DNA from: Lachnospiraceae bacterium UBA4316
GTDB lineage: Bacteria > Bacillota > Clostridia > Lachnospirales > Lachnospiraceae
Reading direction: 5' to 3'
DNA: 8,993 nt
Assembly: GCA_002394535.1 (NCBI GenBank)
Contig: DGUG01000151.1
Span: 1 to 8,993 of the forward strand
Below are positions 1-6,530 of the stretch, in pieces. Position 1 is the first letter of the stretch; every line of letters starts with the position of its first letter. The translations under genes and the position numbers were made by a program. Below the pieces are notes generated by a model that worked only from the letters and a program-made list of their open reading frames with translations, ran no database searches and was not told the origin of the DNA.

Positions 1-907
1 CCGTCACGAAGGGTGCATTCATAAGGGACCTTGAAGCAGGCTCAACCGTACCCTTAAACATTTTTGAAGAGTCAAGAAAATCATAGAATACCTTTGCCTT
101 CTTCTCATTGCGCTCTTTCATTGCCTCAAGACCGCCTATTTTCTTGATCCACTTAAATACCTTGCCGCATATGTATATGGTATAACAGGGAGGTGTGTTG
201 TAAAGAGACAGCGCATCAGCCTGAGTCTTCCACTTAAGCAGTGTGGGGGTCCCCGGAAGTACATCATCCGTTATAAGATCTTCTCTGATGATGGCAATAA
301 CGCATCCGGCCGGACCAATGTTCTTCTGAACACCGCCATAGACAACGCCATACTTTGTAACATCCATGGGTTCGGAAAGAAAACATGAACTTACGTCAGC
401 AACAAGTGTTTTGCCCTTTGTATTCGGGAGAGTCTTGTACTTCGTTCCGTAGATCGTATTGTTTTCACAGATATATACATAATCCATATCATCGGTTATG
501 GGAAGATCCGAGCAATCGGGAATGTACGAAAATGTCTTGTCCGCCGATGATGCAAGTTCAACGGCTTCACCGTATATTTTAGCTTCCGCAAATGCTTTCT
601 TGGCCCACTGTCCCGTGATGATATATCCTGCCTTTTTGTTCTTCATAAGGTTCATGGGAACTTCCGCAAAGAACTGTGAAGCTCCGCCCTGAAGAAACAG
701 TACCTTGTAGTTATCCGGTATACTTAAGATATCGCGAAGGTCTGCCTCGGCCTCTTTAATGATGTCATCAAACACCTTCGATCTGTGGGACATTTCCATA
801 ACAGACTGTCCGCTGCCTTTGTAATTAAGCATCTCATCTGCGGCTTCTTTTAGTACTACCTCGGGCAGGACTGCCGGACCTGCCGAAAAGTTATACACTC
901 TTTCCAA
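1..907 (-). CDS. serC: Phosphoserine aminotransferase SerC (3' end beyond window)
   Basis: PLP enzyme that converts 3-phosphohydroxypyruvate plus glutamate to O-phosphoserine plus 2-oxoglutarate, the second step of serine synthesis in the cytoplasm. The 302 visible residues begin MERVYNFSAGP, the classic SerC N-terminus. They carry GGAS (74-77), the substrate-contacting SHR (40-42), TGQW (98-101) whose Trp stacks on PLP, NNTIYGT (149-155), the PLP-pyridine Asp of ADVSS (D171) and the Schiff-base lysine in VQKNIGPAG (K195). Family length is about 360, so roughly 60 C-terminal residues lie off the left edge. The start is TTG at 907: AGGAGG lies 8 nt upstream, and the translation from this codon matches the family start; the GTG three codons later would cut into the conserved N-terminus. 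It lies 15 nt after ilvB, so it is probably cotranscribed with ilvD and ilvB. Confidence 0.96.
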   Translation of the reverse strand, partial: MERVYNFSAGPAVLPEVVLKEAADEMLNYKGSGQSVMEMSHRSKVFDDIIKEAEADLRDILSIPDNYKVLFLQGGASQFFAEVPMNLMKNKKAGYIITGQWAKKAFAEAKIYGEAVELASSADKTFSYIPDCSDLPITDDMDYVYICENNTIYGTKYKTLPNTKGKTLVADVSSCFLSEPMDVTKYGVVYGGVQKNIGPAGCVIAIIREDLITDDVLPGTPTLLKWKTQADALSLYNTPPCYTIYICGKVFKWIKKIGGLEAMKERNEKKAKVFYDFLDSSKMFKGTVEPASRSLMNAPFVT

Positions 908-915
908 CTCTTTCT

Positions 916-921
916 CCTCCT
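916..921 (-). promoter_or_regulatory. serC ribosome binding site fixing a TTG start
   Basis: Perfect AGGAGG on the minus strand, 8 nt before the TTG at 907, inside the 15-nt gap after the ilvB stop codon. There is no ATG nearby that would give a full SerC N-terminus. The strong site together with a weak start codon suggests that translation is re-initiated or coupled after ilvB; the coupling is inference. Confidence 0.8.
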
Positions 922-922
922 G

Positions 923-2593
923 TCAGCCTAAATCTGATTCATCAAACACTTCGGATATTGCCGCTCCCGGTGAAACCATAGGGAACACTTTATCGTCACT
1001 GTCAATGACACATTCTATCACAACGGGTGCTTTCATTTCAATCGCACGATTAAGAGCATCCTTAACTTCTTCCTTTTTCGTGACTCTTATAGCTTCGCAG
1101 CCCAGTCCCTCTGCTACCTTACAGTAATCCACCTTGTCGGTAAGGACCGTGTTTGAATATCTCTTTTCATAAAACAGTGTCTGCCATTGTCTGACCATTC
1201 CGAGAACCGAATTGTTTATTATGATCTGGATGATCGGGATATTGAAACGGCTTGCGGTTGCAAGTTCGTTCATGTTCATTCTGAAGCATCCGTCACCACC
1301 GATATTGCAGACAATCTTGTCGGGGCGGCCTACTTTGGCACCTATGCTGGCACCGAGTCCGTATCCCATAGTTCCTAATCCACCGGAGGATAAAAATGTG
1401 CGGGGCTCTTTGAATTTGTAATACTGTGCCGCCCACATCTGGTGCTGTCCCACATCCGTCGTTATTATGGCATCCCCATTCGTTACCTCATATAACTGCT
1501 CGATAACGTATGGGCATGTAAGCTTCGAAGTATCATATTTCAGCGGATATTTTTCCTTTAATTCTTCTATATGTTCGATCCACTCCGGGTTGGAGCGCTT
1601 CGTGAGCTTAGAATTAAGTATCGTAAGAATCTCTTTTACATCCCCGATGATACTTGCAGTGGTTTTAATATTTTTGTTAATCTCGGCAGGATCGATATCT
1701 ATATGCAAAACCTTTGCCTTGGATGCAAACTTTCCGGCATTTCCTATAACACGGTCAGAAAATCTTGCGCCAAGTGCTATGAGAAGGTCACATTCGCTAA
1801 CGCCCAGATTGGATGCTTTTGTGCCGTGCATACCGATCATACCGGTGTAAAGCTTGTCGTTTCCGTCAAATCCGCCTTTACCCATAAGCGTATCACAAAC
1901 AGGTGCGTCAATCTTATGAGCAAATTCGGATAGTTCAGCGGCAGCTCCGGAAATAACAACTCCGCCTCCGGCATAAATATACGGCTTCTTTGATTTTTCT
2001 ATAAGCTTTAGAGCCGTTTCGATATCTTTTTCAGTATATCGTTTGGGAATTTCAATGGGCTTCGGCTCCTCTTTCGTAAACTTGCATTTTGCTGCCGTAA
2101 CATCCTTTGTGATATCCACAAGTACCGGTCCGGGACGACCGCTTTTTGCTATGGCAAAAGCCTTGCGAAGCGTAGCTGCAAGCTTTGTCACATCCTTAAC
2201 TATGTAGCCGTGCTTTGTGATGGGCATTGTTACACCCGCAATATCAACCTCCTGGAACGTATCTTTTCCGAGAAGGGGCAGGTTAACATTTGCCGTAATC
2301 GCAACAAGCGGCACGGAATCCATATATGCGGTTGCAATTCCCGTAACAAGGTTTGTAGCCCCGGGGCCGCTGGTCGCCATACATACGCCGACCTTGCCCG
2401 TTGCCCTTGCATATCCGTCCGCCGCATGTGCAGCACCCTGCTCGTGGCTTGTCAGAATGTGCTTTATCTTATCACTGTACTTATATAACTCATCATAAAT
2501 ATTTAGAATAGTCCCGCCGGGATAGCCGAATACCGTATCTACCCCCTGCTCCAAGAGACATTCCATAACAATCTGAGAACCGGTTAACTCCAT
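923..2593 (-). CDS. ilvB: Acetolactate synthase large (catalytic) subunit
   Basis: ThDP-, Mg- and FAD-dependent acetohydroxyacid synthase. It condenses two pyruvates to 2-acetolactate (valine/leucine branch), or pyruvate with 2-oxobutyrate (isoleucine branch), in the cytoplasm. At 556 aa it is full length for the family. The N-terminal ThDP-binding domain has GYPGG (23-27) and the cofactor-activating Glu in SHEQGAAHAADGYAR (E51). The central FAD-binding domain includes ALGARFSDR (273-281). The C-terminal pyrophosphate domain has GDG (433-435), then NN (460-461) after 24 residues, giving metal ligands D434 and N461, followed by VLGMVRQWQ (463-471), the conserved inhibitor-site region. ATG start at 2593 with AGGGAG 7 nt upstream. 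It lies 32 nt after ilvD and 15 nt before serC. The regulatory subunit gene ilvN is not in the window, so it must lie elsewhere if present. Fermentative (catabolic) acetolactate synthase is less likely, given the ARFSDR segment and the ilvD neighbour. Confidence 0.96.
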   Translation of the reverse strand: MELTGSQIVMECLLEQGVDTVFGYPGGTILNIYDELYKYSDKIKHILTSHEQGAAHAADGYARATGKVGVCMATSGPGATNLVTGIATAYMDSVPLVAITANVNLPLLGKDTFQEVDIAGVTMPITKHGYIVKDVTKLAATLRKAFAIAKSGRPGPVLVDITKDVTAAKCKFTKEEPKPIEIPKRYTEKDIETALKLIEKSKKPYIYAGGGVVISGAAAELSEFAHKIDAPVCDTLMGKGGFDGNDKLYTGMIGMHGTKASNLGVSECDLLIALGARFSDRVIGNAGKFASKAKVLHIDIDPAEINKNIKTTASIIGDVKEILTILNSKLTKRSNPEWIEHIEELKEKYPLKYDTSKLTCPYVIEQLYEVTNGDAIITTDVGQHQMWAAQYYKFKEPRTFLSSGGLGTMGYGLGASIGAKVGRPDKIVCNIGGDGCFRMNMNELATASRFNIPIIQIIINNSVLGMVRQWQTLFYEKRYSNTVLTDKVDYCKVAEGLGCEAIRVTKKEEVKDALNRAIEMKAPVVIECVIDSDDKVFPMVSPGAAISEVFDESDLG

Positions 2594-2625
2594 GATTTTC
2601 TCCCTTTAGATGCTTATATTTTCTG

Positions 2626-4293
2626 TTAAAAATCAGAACGCAAAACTGCACCTTTATCTCCGCTTGTCACAAGCTTTTCATACCTTGCAAGGTATCCGCT
2701 CTTAACCTTGGGCTCGCGAGGCTGCCATTTTGCGCGCCGCTCGGCCAGCTCTTCATCGGATACTTTGACATTAAGTGAGACATTAGGAATATCTATCGAA
2801 ATAATGTCTCCTTCTTCTATGAGTGCAATAGGGCCTCCCACCGCTGCTTCCGGTGATACATGGCCGATGGATGCACCACGGCTTGCGCCGGAAAACCTTC
2901 CGTCTGTAATAAGGGCAACGCTCTCGCCAAGACCCATTCCTGCAATCGCGGATGTAGGATTAAGCATTTCTCTCATTCCCGGTCCGCCCTTAGGACCTTC
3001 GTATCTGATAACAACAACATCACCGGGAACGATCTTGCCTCCCTTGATCGCTGCAATAGCGTCTTCCTCACAGTCAAATACTCTTGCAGGCCCTTCATGC
3101 CTGAGCATACTTTCGGCAACAGCGCTTCTTTTTACAACAGAGCCGTCGGGGGCAATGTTACCGGACAATACCGCAAGGCCGCCTGTTACCGAATAGGGAT
3201 TGTCCATAGGTCTTATGACTTCGGGATTACGGTTGACGCATCCTGAGAGATTTTCTCCCAGTGTCTTTCCCGTAACAGTCATACAATCCGTATTAAGAAG
3301 TCCCGCGTCGGCAAGCTGTTTCATAACAGCGTGTACACCGCCTGCCTCGTTAAGATCTTCCATATATGTAGGACCTGCAGGTGCAAGATGACACAGATTC
3401 GGGGTTTTTTCCGATATCTCATTTGCCATTTTAATATCAAAATCAAATCCGATCTCATGTGCGATCGCAGGAATATGAAGCATTGAATTGGTAGAGCAGC
3501 CAAGTGCCATATCAACCGTGAGCGCGTTCATGATCGACTCTTTTGTAATAATGTTTCTCGGGCAGATGTTCTTTTTGTATAATTCCATTACAGCCATTCC
3601 GGCATGCTTCGCAAGCGCAAGTCTTTCCGAATATACAGCAGGGATAGTACCGTTACCGGCAAGACCCATTCCGAGAGCCTCAGTAAGACAGTTCATGGAA
3701 TTGGCGGTATACATTCCGGAGCAGGAGCCGCAGGTCGGGCATACCTTCCTCTCGAATTCGCATACTTCCTCATCCGTCATTTTGCCTGCGGCCTGAGCTC
3801 CAACCGCTTCAAACATTGAAGATAAGCTTCTCTTCTTGCCCATAACGTGTCCCGCAAGCATGGGACCTCCGGATACAAATACGGTAGGAACATTTATCCT
3901 TGCCGCAGCCATAAGAAGACCAGGAACATTTTTATCACAATTGGGAACCATTACAAGGGCATCAAACTGATGGGCAAGAGCCATACACTCCGTAGAATCC
4001 GCTATCAGATCCCTTGTTACAAGAGAATACTTCATTCCGATGTGGCCCATGGCGATTCCGTCGCAGACAGCGATCGCAGGAAATACAACCGGCGTTCCTC
4101 CCGCCATGGCAACACCCATTTTGACCGCGTTAACGATCTTATCGATGTTCATATGTCCCGGAACAATTTCATTATAAGAACTTACAATACCGACAAGCGG
4201 TCTGTCCATCTCTTCCTCGGTAAACCCGAGAGCATGAAACAGGGATCTGTGAGGTGCCTGAGCACTGCCCTTTTTTACCGCATCACTTTTCAT
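2626..4293 (-). CDS. ilvD: Dihydroxy-acid dehydratase
   Basis: Iron-sulfur dehydratase that turns 2,3-dihydroxyisovalerate (or the 3-methylvalerate analogue) into the 2-oxo acid precursor of valine/leucine or isoleucine. From the chosen start it has 555 aa, normal for the family. Visible motifs are [10 protein letters not shown] (76-85), PNCDKNVPG (117-125) with the cluster Cys C119 and metal-ligand Lys K120, [17 protein letters not shown] (186-202) with cluster Cys C191, and [10 protein letters not shown] (464-473) with the proposed catalytic serine S471. The cluster type ([4Fe-4S] or [2Fe-2S]) cannot be settled by eye. The reading frame stays open to an ATG at 4317, but those eight extra codons would translate the ribosome binding site itself. 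The ATG at 4293 has GGAGG at 7-nt spacing and gives a normal family N-terminus. First gene of ilvD-ilvB-serC; I found no leucine-type leader peptide or T-box in the 96 bases upstream. Confidence 0.96.
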   Translation of the reverse strand: MKSDAVKKGSAQAPHRSLFHALGFTEEEMDRPLVGIVSSYNEIVPGHMNIDKIVNAVKMGVAMAGGTPVVFPAIAVCDGIAMGHIGMKYSLVTRDLIADSTECMALAHQFDALVMVPNCDKNVPGLLMAAARINVPTVFVSGGPMLAGHVMGKKRSLSSMFEAVGAQAAGKMTDEEVCEFERKVCPTCGSCSGMYTANSMNCLTEALGMGLAGNGTIPAVYSERLALAKHAGMAVMELYKKNICPRNIITKESIMNALTVDMALGCSTNSMLHIPAIAHEIGFDFDIKMANEISEKTPNLCHLAPAGPTYMEDLNEAGGVHAVMKQLADAGLLNTDCMTVTGKTLGENLSGCVNRNPEVIRPMDNPYSVTGGLAVLSGNIAPDGSVVKRSAVAESMLRHEGPARVFDCEEDAIAAIKGGKIVPGDVVVIRYEGPKGGPGMREMLNPTSAIAGMGLGESVALITDGRFSGASRGASIGHVSPEAAVGGPIALIEEGDIISIDIPNVSLNVKVSDEELAERRAKWQPREPKVKSGYLARYEKLVTSGDKGAVLRSDF

Positions 4294-4300
4294 TTTAAAT

Positions 4301-4308
4301 CCTCCACC
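4301..4308 (-). promoter_or_regulatory. ilvD ribosome binding site fixing the start
   Basis: GGTGGAGG on the minus strand ends 7 nt before the ATG at 4293. The longer in-frame start at 4317 would encode this site as Gly-Gly-Gly, so it is almost certainly not used. Confidence 0.85.
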
Positions 4309-4341
4309 TTTATTCAATTAGAGCTGCTTAATCTTATAAAT

Positions 4342-4366
4342 AAGGATGTCCGCTACGGACATCCTT
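4342..4366 (-). terminator. Hairpin after yajC, probable intrinsic terminator
   Basis: Perfect 11-bp inverted repeat AAGGATGTCCG / CGGACATCCTT with a 3-nt loop, starting 23 nt after the yajC stop. On the minus strand it is followed by ATTTATAA, a short, imperfect U-rich stretch. It most likely ends the yajC transcript. The weak U-tract means some readthrough into ilvD is possible. On the plus strand the stem is followed by GAAAA, so it would not terminate there. Confidence 0.65.
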
Positions 4367-4389
4367 GAAAATCACCGGATAAAGAACGG

Positions 4390-4722
4390 TCATTCCGCAG
4401 CGGCAGCATCCTCGGGCTTTTCAACCTGAGTAATCGCAGTTTTCTGCATGGGAATTCGGCAGTTTTTGTTGTTTCCGAACTCAACAATAACCGTGTCATC
4501 GGTCACATCTATAACAACCCCGTAGAAACCGCTTGTTGTCAGAACCGAATCTCCGGGAGCCATGGTGGATAAAAGGGCTTCCATTCTCTTCTGTTCTTTC
4601 TTCTGGGGTTTAACCATAAGGAAATATATTGCAAGACCGAATATCGCAATATATCCGACCATCATCAGTATGCTTCCGTATCCTCCGCCTGCAGCAGCTT
4701 CTGTAAGTAATATCGAATTCAT
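4390..4722 (-). CDS. yajC: Preprotein translocase accessory subunit YajC
   Basis: Small single-span membrane protein that associates with SecDF and the SecYEG translocon in protein export. The 110 residues match the family: a short Gly/Ala-rich N-terminus, one transmembrane segment at about 17-36, then the signature KPQKKEQKRMEALLSTMAPGD at 38-58, followed by a small beta-rich cytoplasmic domain (LTTSGFYGVV, IVEFGNN, CRIPMQKTAI) and an acidic/Ala tail. ATG start at 4722 with GGAGG 7 nt upstream. In many bacteria tgt immediately precedes yajC and secD/secF follow; here a FecR-domain gene lies between tgt and yajC, and ilvD follows. It has its own strong promoter (4760-4788), so it is probably transcribed at a steady level independently of the upstream genes. 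Confidence 0.95.
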   Translation of the reverse strand: MNSILLTEAAAGGGYGSILMMVGYIAIFGLAIYFLMVKPQKKEQKRMEALLSTMAPGDSVLTTSGFYGVVIDVTDDTVIVEFGNNKNCRIPMQKTAITQVEKPEDAAAAE

Positions 4723-4811
4723 CTATGTTCCTCCGTAAATATCTCAATGTGCTTGTACTATAATACACAACCTGCCGATATCTTTCAAGATGATTTTACG
4801 GCGCGATATAT
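4723..4811 (-). other. Intergenic region between the FecR-domain gene and yajC
   Basis: 89 bases holding the yajC promoter and its ribosome binding site (GGAGG at 4730-4734). No hairpin with a U-tract is visible after the FecR-domain stop codon, so that transcript may run into yajC. Confidence 0.6.
4760..4788 (-). promoter_or_regulatory. Sigma-A-type promoter for yajC
   Basis: On the minus strand, TTGAAA (4788-4783), a 17-nt spacer and TATTAT (4765-4760): five of six consensus matches in each hexamer at optimal spacing. Transcription should begin near 4753, giving a leader of about 30 nt that carries the yajC ribosome binding site. The -35 hexamer lies within a short inverted repeat, ATCTT-GA-AAGAT, which could be an operator or chance. 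Confidence 0.75.
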
Positions 4812-6488
4812 TTAAGGTGCATTGGCTATGGCCGTAGCTTCATCAGGATAAAAAGTCTCATCTCCGTTTGCATCCGTTACTGAGTATTGATAACCGTTAG
4901 GATTCTTGGCAACAGTAGGTGCATTCTGATACCTTGTCATTGTATTCCCGTTAGCTGTTGTTACCGAAAGATCACCACCTGAAACAGTACCATATCCACT
5001 GCCGCTATGTGCCCAATCGATATCATTAAGGCTGTTAAATACCTGATTATTATAAGTAGTAGGAGTAGCACCGGCACCACCTAAAGTATATGAACCGTTT
5101 ATGTTTATCGGAAGCGTAATATTACCGCCTGTTGGTATTGACAACGTATTGGCATTGCTTATCTCACCCTGAACAGCACCTCCGTTAAGTGAAAAATACG
5201 GCTGATTATTACCAAATGGATTGGGATAAGTTGTGCTAATCGGAATATTGGTTCCCGGCGGGGGCGGGGCCGGGACTGCCGTCGGTGTCGGCTCAGGCTC
5301 TTCTTCCTCCGGCTCCTCGGATGATTCTTCCTGTACCGACGAAGTCCATACCGGAGTCGGTGTAGGTGTAGGAGTAGGCGGAGCTATAGGCGGCCTGCCC
5401 TCTCTTTTTCCGCGCTGCAGATAATGCCACAGCAGGGCATCGGGATCTGTTCCGTACTTTGCTACTACATCGGGATTCGTTGCGGCGTAAAATGCCGGAT
5501 CGAACAGTGTCATATCCTTAAGGGCGAATACTCCTGTGGCAGGATCAACGATCGCCACATGTGAATGTGCCCAGTCAAGTTCTTCCTGTGTCAGAACTGT
5601 GTCTCTATCATGATCATCAGGATCGGTATCTGTCGCATCCCCCGTATCGGGAACGAGCGCATCCGTATCCTCAATCTCCGGTATATCCTCATCATCTCCG
5701 GAGTCATCCGAACCATCAGAATTCATTACAACCTTCGGAACATCCTCTTCCCTCACGCCGAGTATCCACGGCTTGTCCCAGCCTGTCTCGCGGCATACCT
5801 TGTCGAGAAGCTGAGGATTTTCGCGAAGGCGCTCGAGCAGGAACTCGGGGAGGTCACGTTCGGTAACCTCGATAAGTTCGAACATAATAGAGTCGATCTT
5901 TCTGTCATTATACAGATATACATTTACCCTCTGTCCGGCCTTAACGTCGATCTCCTTGACCTCTCCGGTTACGGGGTTGGTACCTATCACGTGAACAACA
6001 CCGTCAGTGATAATTAGGCTCTCATGCTCTCCGTCGACCGATACCCATCCGGATGTACCGCGGATACCGACTACCATCGTGCTCGTGCTTATGTCAAATG
6101 ATTCATCATTATCAAGGGGTTTCTGGACTTCGAAGAAAAGTGAACCTGCGGTCAGGTTCAGTTCAATCTTCCTGCCGCTCTGGTTGAATTCTGCACGGCT
6201 GTTTTCATCAAGCGTTACTATCTTGGTATCATCAAGTCCTATCGAAACAAGGCTCTTTAGTGCGGTTGTCAGTGCATTTCCGCTGTTTAGCCTTAAGTTG
6301 TTAGTGATGGTCTTTTCCTTGCCGTCATCTTCGAGCGTAACTGTGCCTTCGATGCGAAGTATACGCATCGTTGTCGCGGTTATCTTTGAGCGCCACAAAA
6401 AGAACAGTATTATCCCCAGTAACAGGATAACCGCTGCAACGATAATCAGTATTATCTTTTTCTTCTTTGAAGCGGCCTCTTCGTTCAT
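4812..6488 (-). CDS. Membrane-anchored FecR-domain surface protein, function unknown
   Basis: 558 aa. Layout: Lys-rich N-terminus (8-11); one hydrophobic segment (about 12-32), best read as an uncleaved anchor with the rest outside; FecR-like beta-rich domain (about 42-195) with the hallmark VVGIRGTSGWV (139-149) and a downstream TDGVVHV; mixed helical region (about 200-250); Asp/Glu-rich linker (about 257-295); a motif block (about 300-364) with FYAATNPDVV, GTDPDALLWHYL and EGR, a short module I recall from Lachnospiraceae surface proteins; Pro-Thr and Glu-rich linker (366-412); and a Gly/Asn/Thr-rich tail (413-558) I do not recognise. There is no LPXTG motif, cell-wall repeat or C-terminal membrane segment. 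FecR domains are known from iron-siderophore signalling, but no sigma factor or TonB partner is here, so an iron role is not supported; a cell-envelope or polymer-binding role is a guess. It lies between tgt and yajC. The ATG at 6488 is the only sensible start, but it lacks a ribosome binding site. Confidence 0.85.
   Translation of the reverse strand: MNEEAASKKKKIILIIVAAVILLLGIILFFLWRSKITATTMRILRIEGTVTLEDDGKEKTITNNLRLNSGNALTTALKSLVSIGLDDTKIVTLDENSRAEFNQSGRKIELNLTAGSLFFEVQKPLDNDESFDISTSTMVVGIRGTSGWVSVDGEHESLIITDGVVHVIGTNPVTGEVKEIDVKAGQRVNVYLYNDRKIDSIMFELIEVTERDLPEFLLERLRENPQLLDKVCRETGWDKPWILGVREEDVPKVVMNSDGSDDSGDDEDIPEIEDTDALVPDTGDATDTDPDDHDRDTVLTQEELDWAHSHVAIVDPATGVFALKDMTLFDPAFYAATNPDVVAKYGTDPDALLWHYLQRGKREGRPPIAPPTPTPTPTPVWTSSVQEESSEEPEEEEPEPTPTAVPAPPPPGTNIPISTTYPNPFGNNQPYFSLNGGAVQGEISNANTLSIPTGGNITLPININGSYTLGGAGATPTTYNNQVFNSLNDIDWAHSGSGYGTVSGGDLSVTTANGNTMTRYQNAPTVAKNPNGYQYSVTDANGDETFYPDEATAIANAP
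5343..5391 (-). repeat. Pro-Thr linker repeat in the FecR-domain gene
   Basis: Tandem near-identical hexamers (CCTACA/CCTACT type, minus strand) encode alternating Pro-Thr (residues 371-379) just after the NPDV/HYL motif block. A Glu/Pro segment and PPPPG follow. This is typical of flexible wall-spanning linkers between extracellular modules, and such tracts can change length by slippage. Confidence 0.7.
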
Positions 6489-6497
6489 ATCCGATTT

Positions 6498-6527
6498 ATT
6501 TTAGCACAAATATAATCACATTGTATA
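6498..6527 (-). promoter_or_regulatory. Possible extended -10 promoter for the FecR-domain gene
   Basis: On the minus strand, TGC-TAAAAT (6506-6498) forms an extended -10 element, with TATACA (6527-6522, four of six -35 matches) 18 nt upstream. It lies in the 42-nt gap after tgt. The predicted start of transcription is within about 3-5 nt of the ATG at 6488, implying an almost leaderless mRNA and fitting the absence of a Shine-Dalgarno sequence. AT-rich intergenic DNA can yield such matches by chance. Confidence 0.4.
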
Positions 6528-6530
6528 TAT

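Larger units (their letters stand above)
4294..4389 (-). other. yajC-ilvD intergenic region
   Basis: The 96 bases hold the hairpin at 4342-4366 and the ilvD ribosome binding site. TATAAG (minus strand, just after the hairpin) resembles a -10 box, but the hexamer 17 nt upstream of it, TGTCCG, is a poor -35. The source of ilvD transcription is therefore unclear: a weak promoter overlapping the hairpin, or readthrough from yajC. Confidence 0.5.

Noticed and set aside
1467..1850. Plus-strand open frame of about 127 codons opposite ilvB
   Set aside because: Antisense to the conserved acetolactate synthase and without recognisable features.
4294..4317. Upstream ATG at 4317 as the ilvD start
   Set aside because: The extra eight codons would translate the GGTGGAGG ribosome binding site; the ATG at 4293 has ideal spacing and a family-like N-terminus.
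3847..4368. Plus-strand open frame of about 173 codons opposite ilvD
   Set aside because: It is fully antisense to a well-supported ilvD gene, has no recognisable protein motif, and reads as a shadow of the real frame.
4812..6488. FecR-domain gene as part of an iron-siderophore signalling system
   Set aside because: There is no ECF sigma factor, TonB-dependent receptor or siderophore transporter in the window, and the protein has surface-protein linkers unlike classic FecR.
6007..6504. Plus-strand open frame of about 165 codons opposite the FecR-domain gene
   Set aside because: Ser/Ile/Phe-rich translation with no motif, antisense to the anchor and FecR regions; no ribosome binding site supports it.
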